Positions 52,941 through 62,914 of a DNA stretch of 64,000 nt are shown here, piece by piece (the stretch's first letter is position 1; the number at the start of each line of letters is the position of its first letter). The position numbers and the translations under genes are program-made. Origin of the DNA: Planctomycetota bacterium (lineage in GTDB: Bacteria; Planctomycetota; Phycisphaerae; Phycisphaerales; UBA1924); assembly GCA_017303555.1 (NCBI GenBank), contig JAFLCN010000016.1, positions 1 through 64,000 on the forward strand, read 5' to 3'. The notes beneath the pieces are model-generated. The model was not told the origin of the DNA. It was given only the letters and a program-made list of their open reading frames with translations, and did no database searches.

Positions 52941-53756
52941 TGGTGCACCCCTCAAAAAACACGACCCGCGGCGGAGCGCACACATCAGCCACCTCAAACA
53001 TGCCCGCTGTTTCCCGGCGTGCCAGAAAACCATCGGTGAAATTGCCGTCTTTGCGCGTCGGTAGGGCCACCTTCAAGGATTCGGCAAAAAGGGTCAGATT
53101 ATCGGGCCTGACGCCTGTCGCCGGTGCTCACCAGGACCCAGGCGGGGCGAGGGAGCGATTCCGAGTGCATGCTGCGGCGTCGATGGGCGCGGGTTCAGAT
53201 CGGCCGGCAGGCGAGCGGGCTGGCAACGCCGAGATCCCGCGAGCCAAGACGCGGCCGGTGCGCGAAGCCCGCATCGCCTGTGGGCCCCGCACGCGGGAAC
53301 TGCCCGTCGATGCCGGCACGATCCGGGTTTGTGGTGCGCCGCTTCGCTATGGCGGAAGCAGACAGATCGCCGCGCGCCGCATCATCTGCCGCGAAGGCGA
53401 AAACGTGCTCGGTGCGTGCGTGATGCGGGGGCAACGGGTGCGCGCTGCGCAGCGAGTTGTTGAGCGCGCAAGCGGCGCAATGTCCCGCTTCCGATGCTGC
53501 GCTGCGTTTTCATCTGCGCGTGCATCAGCGCGCAGTTCGAATCAGTAGAAATCAGCACGCTGTCAAAGTGGCACGGAAAAAACGCTGCAAAACAAGGCGT
53601 TTGGTGATCTCGTCGCGTTTTTGCGCCTCGTGGCGAAACGCGAGTGCACCGCTCGCGGCGGGCGTGCGAACGAACAGCACAACGCGACCCGGTGTAACAC
53701 GGGGGACCTTCAACGCGAGGGTCAAACAACTCAACGTCTTGTGGAAGGAAGCACAC
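52941..53756. other. Long intergenic region upstream of degP
   Basis: 816 bases with no credible protein gene in any frame. The right end should hold the promoter of the DegP-like gene. It contains a strong hairpin at 53614-53642 but no recognisable heat-shock or extracytoplasmic sigma site. Confidence 0.5.
53614..53642 (+). other. Hairpin upstream of degP
   Basis: CGCGTTT pairs with AAACGCG and, after a 3-nt bulge, CGCC pairs with GGCG around a TCGT loop. There is no T-run, so it is not a typical terminator. It lies about 115 bp before the start codon and may be in the 5' leader. Confidence 0.45.
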
Positions 53757-55358
53757 ATGAACACGAATCTGAACAACGCACGCAACACCTGGACTCGCCG
53801 CGCCGGCTTCAGCGCACTCGCGCTGTTCGCCGCGGCAGGGATGGCGCTCGCCGCTCGCCCCGCGGCAAGCGCTGCGGACGCGAAGCCCGCATCGCCTGAA
53901 GCCAAGCAAGCAACCTCTCTCGCGAAAAGTCTGTCCGCGGCCTTCCGCGGCGCCGCGAGCACCATCGGTCAGTCGGTCGTCAGCATCCGCATCGAGAAGA
54001 AGAGCACAACTCCCGCTTCCTATCAGGGCGGGAATGAAGGGGGGAATGAAAATGGTCAGGAATCGCCGTCGTTACCGCCGGGCGCTGAGAAGTTCTTTGA
54101 AAAGTTCTTTGGCGATCAGGGACCCGGAAACCAGAATCCATCCGCCCGCCCGCAGATGCCTCGGAAGGCTCCCGGGCAGGGTGGTGCGCGGCGTGCGCCG
54201 ATGATGATGGGCCAGGGGTCGGGCGTCATCGCCACAGAGGACGGCAACATCGTGACCAACTCGCACGTGATCGACGGCGCGGATCGAATCGTCGTGATCA
54301 TGTCCGATGGAACGGAACACGAAGCCAAACTCCTTGGTGCCGATAAGGATGCCGACCTGGCCGTCATCAAGATTGATGCGACGGGTCTCTACGCCGCGAA
54401 GTTTGCCGAGAGCGAAGAAGTTCAGCCCGGCGACTGGTGCGTGGCCGTGGGAAATCCGTTCGGCCTCGATCACACCGTGACCGCGGGAATCGTGAGCGCC
54501 AAGGGGCGCAGCGGCGTGGGCACGGCAGCGTTCGAGGATTACATCCAGACCGATACGCCCATCAACCCGGGTAACTCCGGCGGGCCGCTCGTCAACCTCG
54601 ACGGCGAAGTGATCGGCATCAACACCGCCATCCGCTCGAACTCCGGAGGCAACGAGGGCATCGGCTTCGCCATTCCCGCCGCCACCGTGCAGACCGTGAT
54701 GCACGATCTGATGACCAAGGGCTTTGTGGAACGCGGCTATCTCGGAGTGTCGATCCAGCCCCTCACGCCCGACATCGCGGCGAACCTGGGCACCAAGCCC
54801 AAGAGCGGCGTGCTGATCGGTGACGTTGTCCCCGGCGGCCCCGGCGCGACCGGCGGTCTCCTGGCCGGCGACATCGTGACCACCGTGAACGGCATGGCCG
54901 TGAAAGATCCGGGACAGTTGATGAGCCGCGTGGCTCGCCTCAGCCCCGGCGCCAACGCCGATCTGAACGTGCTCCGCGATGGCAGCGAAACTCAGATCTC
55001 CGTCAAGCTCGGCAAGCGTCCGGGCGGCGGAAGCGCTCCGGCCGAAACCAAGGCCGCCGAACCGGAAAGCAACAGGCTTGGGCTGTCGGTGCAGTCGCTC
55101 GACAAGGCACTGCGCGAGCAGTTCAAGATGGGCGAGGGCGAAACCGGTCTTGCGATCACGGATGTTGCTGCGGGTTCTGCCGCGGAACTGGCCGGGTTGC
55201 AGGCGGGCGACGTGATCCTCGCGGCCGGCGGTAAGCCCGCGAGCGATGCGGAAGCGTTCGGCGAACTCGCCAAGTCCACGAGCGCGGAAAAGGGCCTGCT
55301 GCTCCGCATCAAGCGGGGCGAGAGCACCCGGTTCTTCGTGGTCAAGCCTGAGAAGTAG
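53757..55358 (+). CDS. degP: DegP/HtrA-type periplasmic serine protease
   Basis: 533 aa. A signal peptide (GFSALALFAAAGMALAARP), a helical region with a Gly/Asn-rich linker (about residues 85-145), then a trypsin-like domain: His in IVTNSHVIDGADRI (about 169), Asp in DKDADLAVIKID (about 199), Ser in PGNSGGPLVNLDGE (about 274). Two PDZ domains follow, with GYLGVSIQPLTPD and RLGLSVQSLDKAL starts. It degrades or holds misfolded envelope proteins. AAGGAAG before the ATG at 53757 fixes the start. Confidence 0.95.
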   Translation: MNTNLNNARNTWTRRAGFSALALFAAAGMALAARPAASAADAKPASPEAKQATSLAKSLSAAFRGAASTIGQSVVSIRIEKKSTTPASYQGGNEGGNENGQESPSLPPGAEKFFEKFFGDQGPGNQNPSARPQMPRKAPGQGGARRAPMMMGQGSGVIATEDGNIVTNSHVIDGADRIVVIMSDGTEHEAKLLGADKDADLAVIKIDATGLYAAKFAESEEVQPGDWCVAVGNPFGLDHTVTAGIVSAKGRSGVGTAAFEDYIQTDTPINPGNSGGPLVNLDGEVIGINTAIRSNSGGNEGIGFAIPAATVQTVMHDLMTKGFVERGYLGVSIQPLTPDIAANLGTKPKSGVLIGDVVPGGPGATGGLLAGDIVTTVNGMAVKDPGQLMSRVARLSPGANADLNVLRDGSETQISVKLGKRPGGGSAPAETKAAEPESNRLGLSVQSLDKALREQFKMGEGETGLAITDVAAGSAAELAGLQAGDVILAAGGKPASDAEAFGELAKSTSAEKGLLLRIKRGESTRFFVVKPEK

Positions 55359-55587
55359 ACAACTCTCGCCCGCCCGATTTCGGGTGGCGCGAAAGCGGAT
55401 TTGGGGATTCGTTTGTGGGTGTGTGAAGTGAAGAGCGTGGGGTTCGGCCGGGGTGTTTGGCCGCAATTCGTTCCCGCGTTCTCGAAACGGGTGTCCGGCG
55501 TGTAAGAGCGACGGACACCTTTGAGAAGAAAGCTCCTTCCCTCCGCGGCCCCGGGTGTGTGTATCCCCGGGGTTGCGGTCTTTTTGA

Positions 55588-55593
55588 TACGCT
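55588..55593 (+). promoter_or_regulatory. TANNNT element before the MFS gene
   Basis: TACGCT ends 8 nt before a GTG at 55602 and 14 nt before the ATG at 55608. Confidence 0.4.
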
Positions 55594-55601
55594 CAGGCCG
55601 C

Positions 55602-56876
55602 GTGACAATGGCAACGACCGCGTCCGGCCGCTCCCCACACCCGATTGCGTTCGCGATTCTGATCATTCCGTTCGGCGCCATGAGCGGGTATGTGACGGTG
55701 GCGATGGCGTTTTTGTGTACGCGGTTCCAGTTGACGGTGCAGGACGGAGCGGTGCTGATTGCGTCGGGGATCTTCCCGCACGTGTGGAAGTTCTTGTGGG
55801 CACCAATCGCCGATACGACGCTGACCCGCAAGAAGTGGTACTTGCTTTCGGTGGTGGGCTGCGCGGTAGGGATCGCGGCGATGAGCGCCGTACCCATGAG
55901 CAGAGCGAACCTTCACTTGTTGCAGGTGGTGATCTTCACGGCCAACCTGGCGTCGACTTTTCTGGGCATGGCGGTCGAAGGGCTGATGGCGCACTCGACT
56001 CCGCCCGAGCGCCGCGGGCGTGTGGGGGGCTGGTTTCAGGCGGGCAATCTGGGAGGGAACGGACTGGGGGGCGGCGCGGGATTGTGGATGGCGACCAATC
56101 TGCCCAGTCACGAATCGCCGGCTCCGTGGATGGCGGGCGCGATTCTGGGGGGGTGCTTCTTGCTTGGGGCGACGGCGCTTCGCATGGTGCCCGATGCGAA
56201 GGCGGATCGGCGCGACTCCGGTCTGGTGCGGGCCATTGCCGGCGTCGCGGGCGACATGTGGACGATGGTGAAGTCGAAGGCGGGGATGCTGTGCGCGGCG
56301 CTCTGCCTCCTCCCGATGAACAGCGGGACGGCGACGAATATTCTGGGCCAGGCAGAGGTCGCGGCAAAGTGGGGCGCGAACGAAGACACGGTCGCGCTCG
56401 TCAACGGCGTTTTGAACGGCGTGATTTCGGCTGCAGGGTGTCTGGTGGCGGGCGAACTGTGCGCGAGATTGGGTTCGAAACGCGTCTACGCGGCGACGGC
56501 GGTTCTGCTCGCGTGCGTGTCGGTGGGAATGGCCTTTGCACCTTTCACCCGGCAGAACTTTGTCATTTTCACGTTGCTCTACGTCTTTGTGGTCGGGCTT
56601 TCTTATACGGCGTTTACCGGCTTTGTGCTGGACGCAATCGGCAAGAGTGCCGCGGCGACCAAGTACAACGCCTTCGCCAGTCTGTCGAATGCTCCGATCT
56701 CATACATGGGGCTGATACTCGCGTGGGCGCAGACGCGTTTCGGGGAGAGGGGCATGCTCTTGACCGATGCCGGATCGAATATCGCGGGGTTGGTCGTGCT
56801 GGGGATGATCGCGCTGGCGATCGGGCGGTTTGTCCGCGAAAACCCGCGGGAATTGGCAGACGCAGCGCCGGTTTGA
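55602..56876 (+). CDS. MFS permease, AmpG/PAT-like
   Basis: About 424 aa with 12 membrane segments. The early loop WKFLWAPIADTTLTRKKWYL corresponds to the family's WK-x-x-x-A-P-x-x-D motif found in AmpG (muropeptide) and acetyl-CoA (PAT) transporters. RRGRVGGWFQAGNLGGNGLG is the second signature. The substrate is unknown; cell-wall fragments are one possibility. The GTG at 55602 is chosen because TACGCT stands 8 nt upstream; the ATG two codons later is an alternative. Confidence 0.85.
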   Translation: MTMATTASGRSPHPIAFAILIIPFGAMSGYVTVAMAFLCTRFQLTVQDGAVLIASGIFPHVWKFLWAPIADTTLTRKKWYLLSVVGCAVGIAAMSAVPMSRANLHLLQVVIFTANLASTFLGMAVEGLMAHSTPPERRGRVGGWFQAGNLGGNGLGGGAGLWMATNLPSHESPAPWMAGAILGGCFLLGATALRMVPDAKADRRDSGLVRAIAGVAGDMWTMVKSKAGMLCAALCLLPMNSGTATNILGQAEVAAKWGANEDTVALVNGVLNGVISAAGCLVAGELCARLGSKRVYAATAVLLACVSVGMAFAPFTRQNFVIFTLLYVFVVGLSYTAFTGFVLDAIGKSAAATKYNAFASLSNAPISYMGLILAWAQTRFGERGMLLTDAGSNIAGLVVLGMIALAIGRFVRENPRELADAAPV

Positions 56877-56891
56877 GCGCCGTGCGATCGG

Positions 56892-59618
56892 TCACTTTGT
56901 GGCCGGCATGGCCCAGTACCGAAGCGCCCGCAAGTCGGGTGTGCCGGGCCTCGTGAGTTGCAGCAACAGCCGCTTGCCGTCGGGATGGACTGCGTAGCCG
57001 CTGATCGATTCGGTGGTTTCGAGAATTACGGTTGGCGCGGGCGGCAGCTTGAAGTGGTCCGGTTTTGTGAGGTCGACCGCCATGATGCGTTCGGGCGTGG
57101 TGCCCGAACTCGCGACGGCGCGGCCCGCGCCGAAATACAAGCGATCGCCCGCGGGCGACCAGAGCGGGTCGAAGCCGCGCTCATTGGAAACCTGGATCTT
57201 CTGTCCGCTGCCATCCGCCGGCGCGATAAAGACGTGCGAGACGCCCGCTTCATCCGAACAGAACGCAATCCACTTTCCATCCGGCGAGTATCTGCCTGTG
57301 AATTCCTGCGCCGGGGTCGAGCGGAAAGGCTTTGCCTTTTTGGAGCCGTCGAGCGGAAGCAGAAGCACATCGGAGGGGAGCAGTCCCGGCGGGCTGCCGG
57401 AGATGACAAGGGATTTGCCATCGCGTGACGCGTCGGTTGCGGTGTAGAGGCCGCCTTCGCTCGGTACGTAGACCTCCTCGGCCGGCGCCGAACCATCGGA
57501 CTTGATCGAGTAAATCCCCGGATAGCCCTTCTTGTCGGATGAGAAGTAGACAACCGATGCGTCGCTGCTCCAGACCGGAGTGCTCTCCCAGCCGGGGTTG
57601 GATGTGAGTCGCATGCGGGTGTTGCGATCGACGCCGAAGATCCAGATGTCCGCAAGGTTGCTGCGCGGGTCGCGCACGGCGGTCACGAGCCGGGAGCCAT
57701 CCGGCGAGAAGTAGAACGAATCAATGATGTTGGTGTTCTGCGCGAAGAGCCCGGTCCGCTTCCCGGTCGTATCAAACCAGACAAGCTGATCGCCGGTCGC
57801 CGGGGGATTGAAGATGATGGTCCCGTCATTGGCAACCGACATCGAGGCGAACGAAAAAGCCGAGAAAGTGAAGACACCGTCGGCGAGGGTTGTCGGTTCG
57901 CCGAGCGGCTTGAGAGATGCGGGATCGATCTGCCGCGCTTTGATGGTGCCGTTTTCGGAATAGACGAGCGTGTTCGGGGCGACCAGCCATGCCGCGGCGT
58001 TCAGGGGCATGACGGGGTTGATGCCCGGGGAGTCGAGGCTGCCGACGTAGAGGTTTCGGACCTGAACCTCTTCGTTCGGGTTGAAGGTGCAGGCGATGAA
58101 GAAAAAGCGGCGGCCGTCGGGCAGCATGGTGGGCCAGAGATGGCCCTTCTCGAACTGATCGGGCTTGGAGGTTGTGAGCGGCTCGGACTTGCCCCCGGTG
58201 GATGCAACCTTGCGAAGCCCGCCTTCAGCGGGTGAGAAGATGATGGTGCCGTCCGGCGCCCAGCACGCCCCGGCCACGGTGGGTACGGCGGTAATGAGCC
58301 GGCGCGAACCGGTGCCTCCGGCCTCGGTGACCCAGATCTTTCCGTCCTGGAAGAAGCCGATGAACTTGGAGTCGGGTGACCAGAACGCGGACGAGGCGTT
58401 GACCGTCTCGGGGATCTCGACCGCATCGAACGAATCGAGCGAGCGGAGAAACAGCCGCCGCTCGGCACCGTCGCTGGGCATGGCGGGCAGGACGATGCGC
58501 CGGCCATCGGGCGAAATCGTGCCGTCGCTGGCGGAGCGGTAGGTGGCGGTGGCCGAGGGGATCGAGAACGCGAGCGGCCGCTGCGCGGGAGCTGCGGGAG
58601 CGTGCAACAAACGCGTCGCGGCGAACCAGCCCCCGGCACCGGCGAGCGCGACCAGTGCCGCGATGGCAAGAGGAGGTAGCCCGGTTCGTTTTTGCGGCGT
58701 GGCAAGCGCGATCGTTGTTCCGTGCGGATCGTTCGCGACCAGATCCAGTTCGATTCGTGCATCGCCGATGTCATGCAGGCGGTTGTGCTTGTCCTTGGCC
58801 AGGCAGCGGCGCAAGAGCAGCAGCAAGTTCGGAGGTGTATTCGGAGGCAGCAGCGCCCACGGCGGCTCGCCGTGCAGGATCGCGCCCATCGAATCCGTCG
58901 CGTTCTCGCCCGGAAACGGCCCGGCGCCCGAGAGCATCTCGAACAGCACGCAGCCGAAAGAGAAAATGTCGGAGCGCTTATCGACGGGCTTGCCCCGCGC
59001 CTGCTCGGGCGACATGTATCCGGCGGTGCCAAGCACGACACCCGCGATGGTCGGGCTGTGCGCCGGCTTGGGCGTGACGACGGTGGGCGAATCTCCCTTG
59101 ATGGAAGCGAAACCCGAAGTGGACGGGTTGCCGTCGGCGGTGCGTGCAAGGCCGAAGTCGAGCACCTTGATCTTGCCCTCGGGCGTGACCATCACGTTGC
59201 CGGGCTTGAGATCGCGGTGGATGACTCCCTTTTCGTGCGCGGCTTCGAGCGCCTCCGCGATCTGCTTTGCGAGCGGGATCACGTCGTCGATGGCGATCGG
59301 GCCGCGCTTCAGCCGGTCGGCCAGCGTCTCGCCCTCGATGAACTCGAGCACCAGAAAGCGGTGCGACTCCGCCTCTTCGAGCCCGTAGATCGCGCCGATG
59401 TTGGAGTGATTGAGCGAGGCGAGGAGCTTGGCCTCACGCTGGAAGCGGGCGAGGCGATCGGGATCGGACGAAAGGTGCTCGGGCAGGGATTTGATGGCGA
59501 CGGCGCGATCCAGTCGTGTGTCGCGGGCGAGGAAAACCACGCCCATGCCGCCGCGGCCGAGTTCGCGTTCGATGGTGTATTGCCCGATCTGGCTGCCCGG
59601 TTTCAGCAAGGGTTCCAC
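56892..59618 (-). CDS. Ser/Thr protein kinase with C-terminal PD40 beta-propeller
   Basis: 908 aa. Kinase domain at residues about 13-290: [10 protein letters not shown] (P-loop), VAIKSLPEH (Lys), [15 protein letters not shown] and [12 protein letters not shown] membrane helix follows near residue 320 ([19 protein letters not shown]), then about 550 residues of WD40-like PD40 (TolB-type) propeller repeats such as [17 protein letters not shown] and [19 protein letters not shown]. The propeller would lie outside the membrane as a sensor and signal to the cytoplasmic kinase. GTG start. This layout is common in Planctomycetota and Acidobacteriota. Confidence 0.93.
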   Translation of the reverse strand: MEPLLKPGSQIGQYTIERELGRGGMGVVFLARDTRLDRAVAIKSLPEHLSSDPDRLARFQREAKLLASLNHSNIGAIYGLEEAESHRFLVLEFIEGETLADRLKRGPIAIDDVIPLAKQIAEALEAAHEKGVIHRDLKPGNVMVTPEGKIKVLDFGLARTADGNPSTSGFASIKGDSPTVVTPKPAHSPTIAGVVLGTAGYMSPEQARGKPVDKRSDIFSFGCVLFEMLSGAGPFPGENATDSMGAILHGEPPWALLPPNTPPNLLLLLRRCLAKDKHNRLHDIGDARIELDLVANDPHGTTIALATPQKRTGLPPLAIAALVALAGAGGWFAATRLLHAPAAPAQRPLAFSIPSATATYRSASDGTISPDGRRIVLPAMPSDGAERRLFLRSLDSFDAVEIPETVNASSAFWSPDSKFIGFFQDGKIWVTEAGGTGSRRLITAVPTVAGACWAPDGTIIFSPAEGGLRKVASTGGKSEPLTTSKPDQFEKGHLWPTMLPDGRRFFFIACTFNPNEEVQVRNLYVGSLDSPGINPVMPLNAAAWLVAPNTLVYSENGTIKARQIDPASLKPLGEPTTLADGVFTFSAFSFASMSVANDGTIIFNPPATGDQLVWFDTTGKRTGLFAQNTNIIDSFYFSPDGSRLVTAVRDPRSNLADIWIFGVDRNTRMRLTSNPGWESTPVWSSDASVVYFSSDKKGYPGIYSIKSDGSAPAEEVYVPSEGGLYTATDASRDGKSLVISGSPPGLLPSDVLLLPLDGSKKAKPFRSTPAQEFTGRYSPDGKWIAFCSDEAGVSHVFIAPADGSGQKIQVSNERGFDPLWSPAGDRLYFGAGRAVASSGTTPERIMAVDLTKPDHFKLPPAPTVILETTESISGYAVHPDGKRLLLQLTRPGTPDLRALRYWAMPATK

Positions 59619-59708
59619 GATAGCGGAAAAGCAGGCTTCATGCAGCGGACGCTTGAGAATGCGATGGGAGTAACGGAATCTGGTCGCGAGACTCGGGAGC
59701 GAAGCGTT

Positions 59709-60398
59709 TCAATGCGCCGGCTCAATCCGCACAGTACGGACAACAACGAGTTCGAGCGGCACATCCTTCATCATCTCGCCCTCGGTCAGGGCGCCGCCCT
59801 TGCGAATCCACTCGGGGCGAGAGGAGGTCGCACCCGTGCGGATGATCTCGACAGTCTCCCAGCCATCGACCACCCGCCCGAAGACGGCATAGCCCGCGTT
59901 GCCGCTCACCTCCCGGGCGGTATCAAGCTTGGGATTGTCGGCGACATTGATGTAGAACTCGCGCGTGCCGGAATCGGGGTCGGTGTCGCGTCCGAGCCCG
60001 ATCGTTCCCTTGGTGTTCTTGAGGCCGTTCTGCCATTCGTTCTTGATGGGCGTGTCGAGGCCGAGCGGAGCGCCGGGCGCGCGTGCCGCGGCATCCGATG
60101 CCGGAAGATTCACCAATTCAGGTGTGTGCGAGCCGCCCTGGATAACAAAGTTCGGGATAACGCGCTGAAAAACCGTGTTGTCGTAGTGGCCCGCTTGGGC
60201 GTGACGGACGAAGTTGCCGACGCTGAGCGGGGCGCGGACCGGATCGAGCTCGAGCGTGATATCGCCCTTGTTGGTTGACAGAAGCACGGTAACGGGCTTG
60301 GTCATGTCTATGGACGTAGCGGGTGGGTTCGCCGGCTGATCTTTCGCGCAGGCCGCGAGCACGGTGAGCGAACTGATCGCGATGATTCGGGTGATCAT
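59709..60398 (-). CDS. Exported cyclophilin-type peptidyl-prolyl isomerase
   Basis: 229 aa. Lipoprotein-type signal (IAISSLTVLAACAKD) followed by a cyclophilin fold: LLSTNKGDITLELDPVRAPL, NFVRHAQAGHYDNTVFQRVI, NFVIQGGSHT and GYAVFGRVVDGWETVEII. The active-site FQRVI and IQGG elements are kept. It probably helps fold secreted proteins in the periplasm. The ATG at 60398 has TATGCT 6 nt upstream and no Shine-Dalgarno site. Confidence 0.92.
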   Translation of the reverse strand: MITRIIAISSLTVLAACAKDQPANPPATSIDMTKPVTVLLSTNKGDITLELDPVRAPLSVGNFVRHAQAGHYDNTVFQRVIPNFVIQGGSHTPELVNLPASDAAARAPGAPLGLDTPIKNEWQNGLKNTKGTIGLGRDTDPDSGTREFYINVADNPKLDTAREVSGNAGYAVFGRVVDGWETVEIIRTGATSSRPEWIRKGGALTEGEMMKDVPLELVVVRTVRIEPAH

Positions 60399-60404
60399 GG
60401 GCGC

Positions 60405-60410
60405 AGCATA
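60405..60410 (-). promoter_or_regulatory. TANNNT element before the cyclophilin gene
   Basis: TATGCT on the minus strand ends 6 nt before the ATG at 60398. Confidence 0.45.
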
Positions 60411-60436
60411 CAACGGTGCGGAGCTGCACAGCCCGC

Positions 60437-61957
60437 TCAGCGGGGAGTCAGGCGCGGGGCGATCTTCCACCGGTCAAGGAATGCCGCCAAGTCGTCGAGC
60501 TCGCCCGAGGTCGCGATGAAGGCGATGTATCCATCGGGGCGGATGAGCAGCGCGGCATCCTTCGGGATTCCGGCCACGCGAGCCGCCTGATCGAATTTGA
60601 AGTGGATCAGCGGGAGAAAGCGATGATCGGCGATAGCGCGAGCGTTGTCGGATGCTTCCCCATACACGTGCAACTGCCAATCGAGCGAACGGAGTGGCCC
60701 GAAATTGTTCTGTGTGGAGACCCACGGAAGTCGGTCGCCCCCTCTCAGTGCGCCCGCGTGCCCGTGACTGATCGCACTCTTCGGATAGTGGATACGGGTC
60801 TGTGAGACCAGACGGAATTGGGCCTGCCGCACGGCCCGCAGCCTGAGCACCCACGGCATGATGTGCGGCATGAGCACAGAGCGCACAAGTGCGGGGCCCG
60901 GCCCTGGGCCGACCACAGACTGAAAGATGCGATCGGTGCTCTCGACAAGCGTGTGCGCGAAGGCGATGCGTTCGGATTCGTACGTATCGAGAATGGGCGA
61001 TTCGGCGCGCCGGTCGAGCACTGCCGCGAGCTTCCACGCAAGGTTGACGGCATCGCCGATGCCGGTGTTCATGCCCTGACCGCCTGCGGGGCTGTGGATG
61101 TGGCCGGCATCGCCGGCAAGGAACATGTTGCCCTTGCGGAAATTCTGAGCAACACGATGATGCACGCGATAGGTGGAGAACCAGTGCACGGAGTTCACAT
61201 CGGCATTGAGGTGCTGCTTGAGAACAGGGCGGATGTCGTCGAACGTCGCGTGCAGCGGATCTTCGTGGCCGGGTGGCACGACGCCGATGAAGCGGAATGA
61301 GCCTTTGGAGCGCACGGGGAACGCGAGGATGAACGTGCCTTTGGTGACCGAGATGTTGACGCTGTCGTCGAATTGCAGGCCTTTGGCGTCGCAATCGGTG
61401 ACGAAGAAGATCTCGTTGTATGTGCCACCGGGGAAGGAGAGGTTGAGGGATTCGCGGACGAGGCTGTGGGCGCCGTCGCAGCCGACGAGGTAGCGGAAGT
61501 CGGCGGTGGATTCGCCCGACTTGGAGCGAATCGTTGCCGTGACGTGCGTGGCGTGATCGACGCAGCGGGTGAGCTCGGTGTTCCATTCGACTTCGACGCC
61601 GAGGGATTTGAGCTGGGCCACGAGCAGGTGCTCGTGGTCATCCTGCGGCAGGCTGAGCACGAAGGGATAGGGGCTGAGGTCGTCGCCGATCTCGTCGAAC
61701 TGGAAACCGGCGATCTGCTTGCCGGATTCGCGGAGGCGGATGCCGCGCATTTTGATGCCTGCGGCGATGACGGTATCGGCGAAGTTGATCTGCCGGTAAA
61801 ACTCGAGCGTGCGGGCCTGGATGACCATCGCGCGGGAAGCGAGCCCGGGGCCGGAGAGCTTGTCGATGATGCGGAACGGAATGTTGAGGTGGCGCAGAAA
61901 AAGAGCGAGCACGAGGCCTGTCGGGCCGGCGCCGGAGATGAGGACCTGAGAGAGCAT
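60437..61957 (-). CDS. FAD-dependent monooxygenase, PheA/TfdB-like
   Basis: 506 aa. The N-terminal Rossmann motif VLISGAGPTGLVLALFLRHL binds FAD. The second signature is LVGCDGAHSLVRESLNL near residue 160, and FLAGDAGHIHSPAGGQGMNT closes the FAD site. The fold is that of phenol and aromatic-ring hydroxylases, with a C-terminal thioredoxin-like extension. The substrate is unknown. The ATG at 61957 is chosen over the GTG at 61966 because TAGACT directly abuts the GTG and is 9 nt from the ATG. Confidence 0.9.
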   Translation of the reverse strand: MLSQVLISGAGPTGLVLALFLRHLNIPFRIIDKLSGPGLASRAMVIQARTLEFYRQINFADTVIAAGIKMRGIRLRESGKQIAGFQFDEIGDDLSPYPFVLSLPQDDHEHLLVAQLKSLGVEVEWNTELTRCVDHATHVTATIRSKSGESTADFRYLVGCDGAHSLVRESLNLSFPGGTYNEIFFVTDCDAKGLQFDDSVNISVTKGTFILAFPVRSKGSFRFIGVVPPGHEDPLHATFDDIRPVLKQHLNADVNSVHWFSTYRVHHRVAQNFRKGNMFLAGDAGHIHSPAGGQGMNTGIGDAVNLAWKLAAVLDRRAESPILDTYESERIAFAHTLVESTDRIFQSVVGPGPGPALVRSVLMPHIMPWVLRLRAVRQAQFRLVSQTRIHYPKSAISHGHAGALRGGDRLPWVSTQNNFGPLRSLDWQLHVYGEASDNARAIADHRFLPLIHFKFDQAARVAGIPKDAALLIRPDGYIAFIATSGELDDLAAFLDRWKIAPRLTPR

Positions 61958-61966
61958 CGAGGGCAC

Positions 61967-61972
61967 AGTCTA
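61967..61972 (-). promoter_or_regulatory. TANNNT element that places the monooxygenase start
   Basis: TAGACT on the minus strand touches the GTG at 61966 and ends 9 nt before the ATG at 61957, which favours the ATG. Confidence 0.4.
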
Positions 61973-62000
61973 CGACGAACGCCGAACGTGGAGCGTCCAG
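61973..62000. repeat. Degenerate heptamer repeat (CGNNGAA type)
   Basis: Four 7-bp units: CGACGAA, CGCCGAA, CGTGGAG, CGTCCAG. It lies in the gap between the monooxygenase and NAT genes and abuts the promoter element of the former. Confidence 0.55.
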
Positions 62001-62025
62001 AAGGAAGCAGTGCAAATTCCGGCGG

Positions 62026-62841
62026 TCAGAGACCGTGGATTCCGAACTTTGTCTCGGCTGGGAAAGAAAGTCCGAAGTGGCGGCCGAGAATGTCGAGAAG
62101 CTGGGCGCTTTCCTTGATTCCGACCGTCCCTAGCACGTGCCCATCGTTTGCGCGCCGGTGGGTGAAGTTCTGATTCTCAAGGACGAAGCGTGTGCCATCG
62201 GGATTGGCACGGGCCGCCATGATGTTCTGTGCGAACTTGGAATTCGGGTTGGTGCTCGTCCACCAGTTGCCAACTTCGCGGTCGATGGCGTACATCTCCT
62301 CACCCGTAAACTCGCACACGTCTTCCCAGACTCCGGCGAGCTTCACCTGGTGATAGAAGCGATCGTTTTCGCGAACGATGCGACGCGGCTCGTGGGGCGA
62401 AGACTGTTCATTATCTACAACGAATCGAATTGGAGCAGTGGGGGAGAGGCCTCCGACGCCGACGTCTGCCAGCCACTGCTCACCATCGAGATCGACGCGG
62501 ACGAAGATGTGCGTGCGGGGCGGGACGAAATCGCGTGGCTGGCGAAAGCGGACGCGTGCCGCGAGAGGCGTTGCACGAAAACCCAGATCGCGGAGAACGT
62601 GGAGCAAGAGCCAGTTCTGTTCGAAGCAGTATCCGCCGCGGCGGTTGGTGATGAGCTTGTTCTCAAGAGATTCAAGATCGAGCGCGATGCCGCGCTTGAG
62701 AAGGACGTCGAGGTTTTCGAATGGGATGGAGCAGGCGTGGCGGAATTGGATGGCGCGGAGGGTTTCGAGTGTTGCGGGCGCCGGAGCGGTGAAGCCGATG
62801 CGTTCGAAATACGCGGCAAGGTTGACGGACGTGGTAGTCAA
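62026..62841 (-). CDS. nat: Arylamine N-acetyltransferase
   Basis: 271 aa. Transfers acetyl from acetyl-CoA to arylamines, hydrazines or similar compounds. The catalytic triad is complete and at the expected spacing: Cys72 in RRGGYCFEQN, His111 in PPRTHIFVRVD, Asp126 in LADVGVGG. CSIPFENLDVLLKRGIALD is the N-terminal signature. The start is a TTG at 62841 supported by GGGAG 6 nt upstream; a longer frame upstream lacks such support. It diverges from rsmH. Confidence 0.93.
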   Translation of the reverse strand: MTTTSVNLAAYFERIGFTAPAPATLETLRAIQFRHACSIPFENLDVLLKRGIALDLESLENKLITNRRGGYCFEQNWLLLHVLRDLGFRATPLAARVRFRQPRDFVPPRTHIFVRVDLDGEQWLADVGVGGLSPTAPIRFVVDNEQSSPHEPRRIVRENDRFYHQVKLAGVWEDVCEFTGEEMYAIDREVGNWWTSTNPNSKFAQNIMAARANPDGTRFVLENQNFTHRRANDGHVLGTVGIKESAQLLDILGRHFGLSFPAETKFGIHGL

Positions 62842-62914
62842 TGCGCTCTCCCGAGTCGTCCAAGGTAGGAGAGCCGGTACGATCGCGGTCCATTGAGGTT
62901 CATGGAGTCGTGGT

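Noticed and set aside
53560..53585. A TGGCACG...TGC sigma-54-like sequence before degP
   Set aside because: The GG-GC distance is 12 instead of 10 nt.
53382..53909. A 175-codon minus-strand frame upstream of degP
   Set aside because: Basic, cysteine-rich composition typical of non-coding frames, and it overlaps the degP signal peptide region on the other strand.
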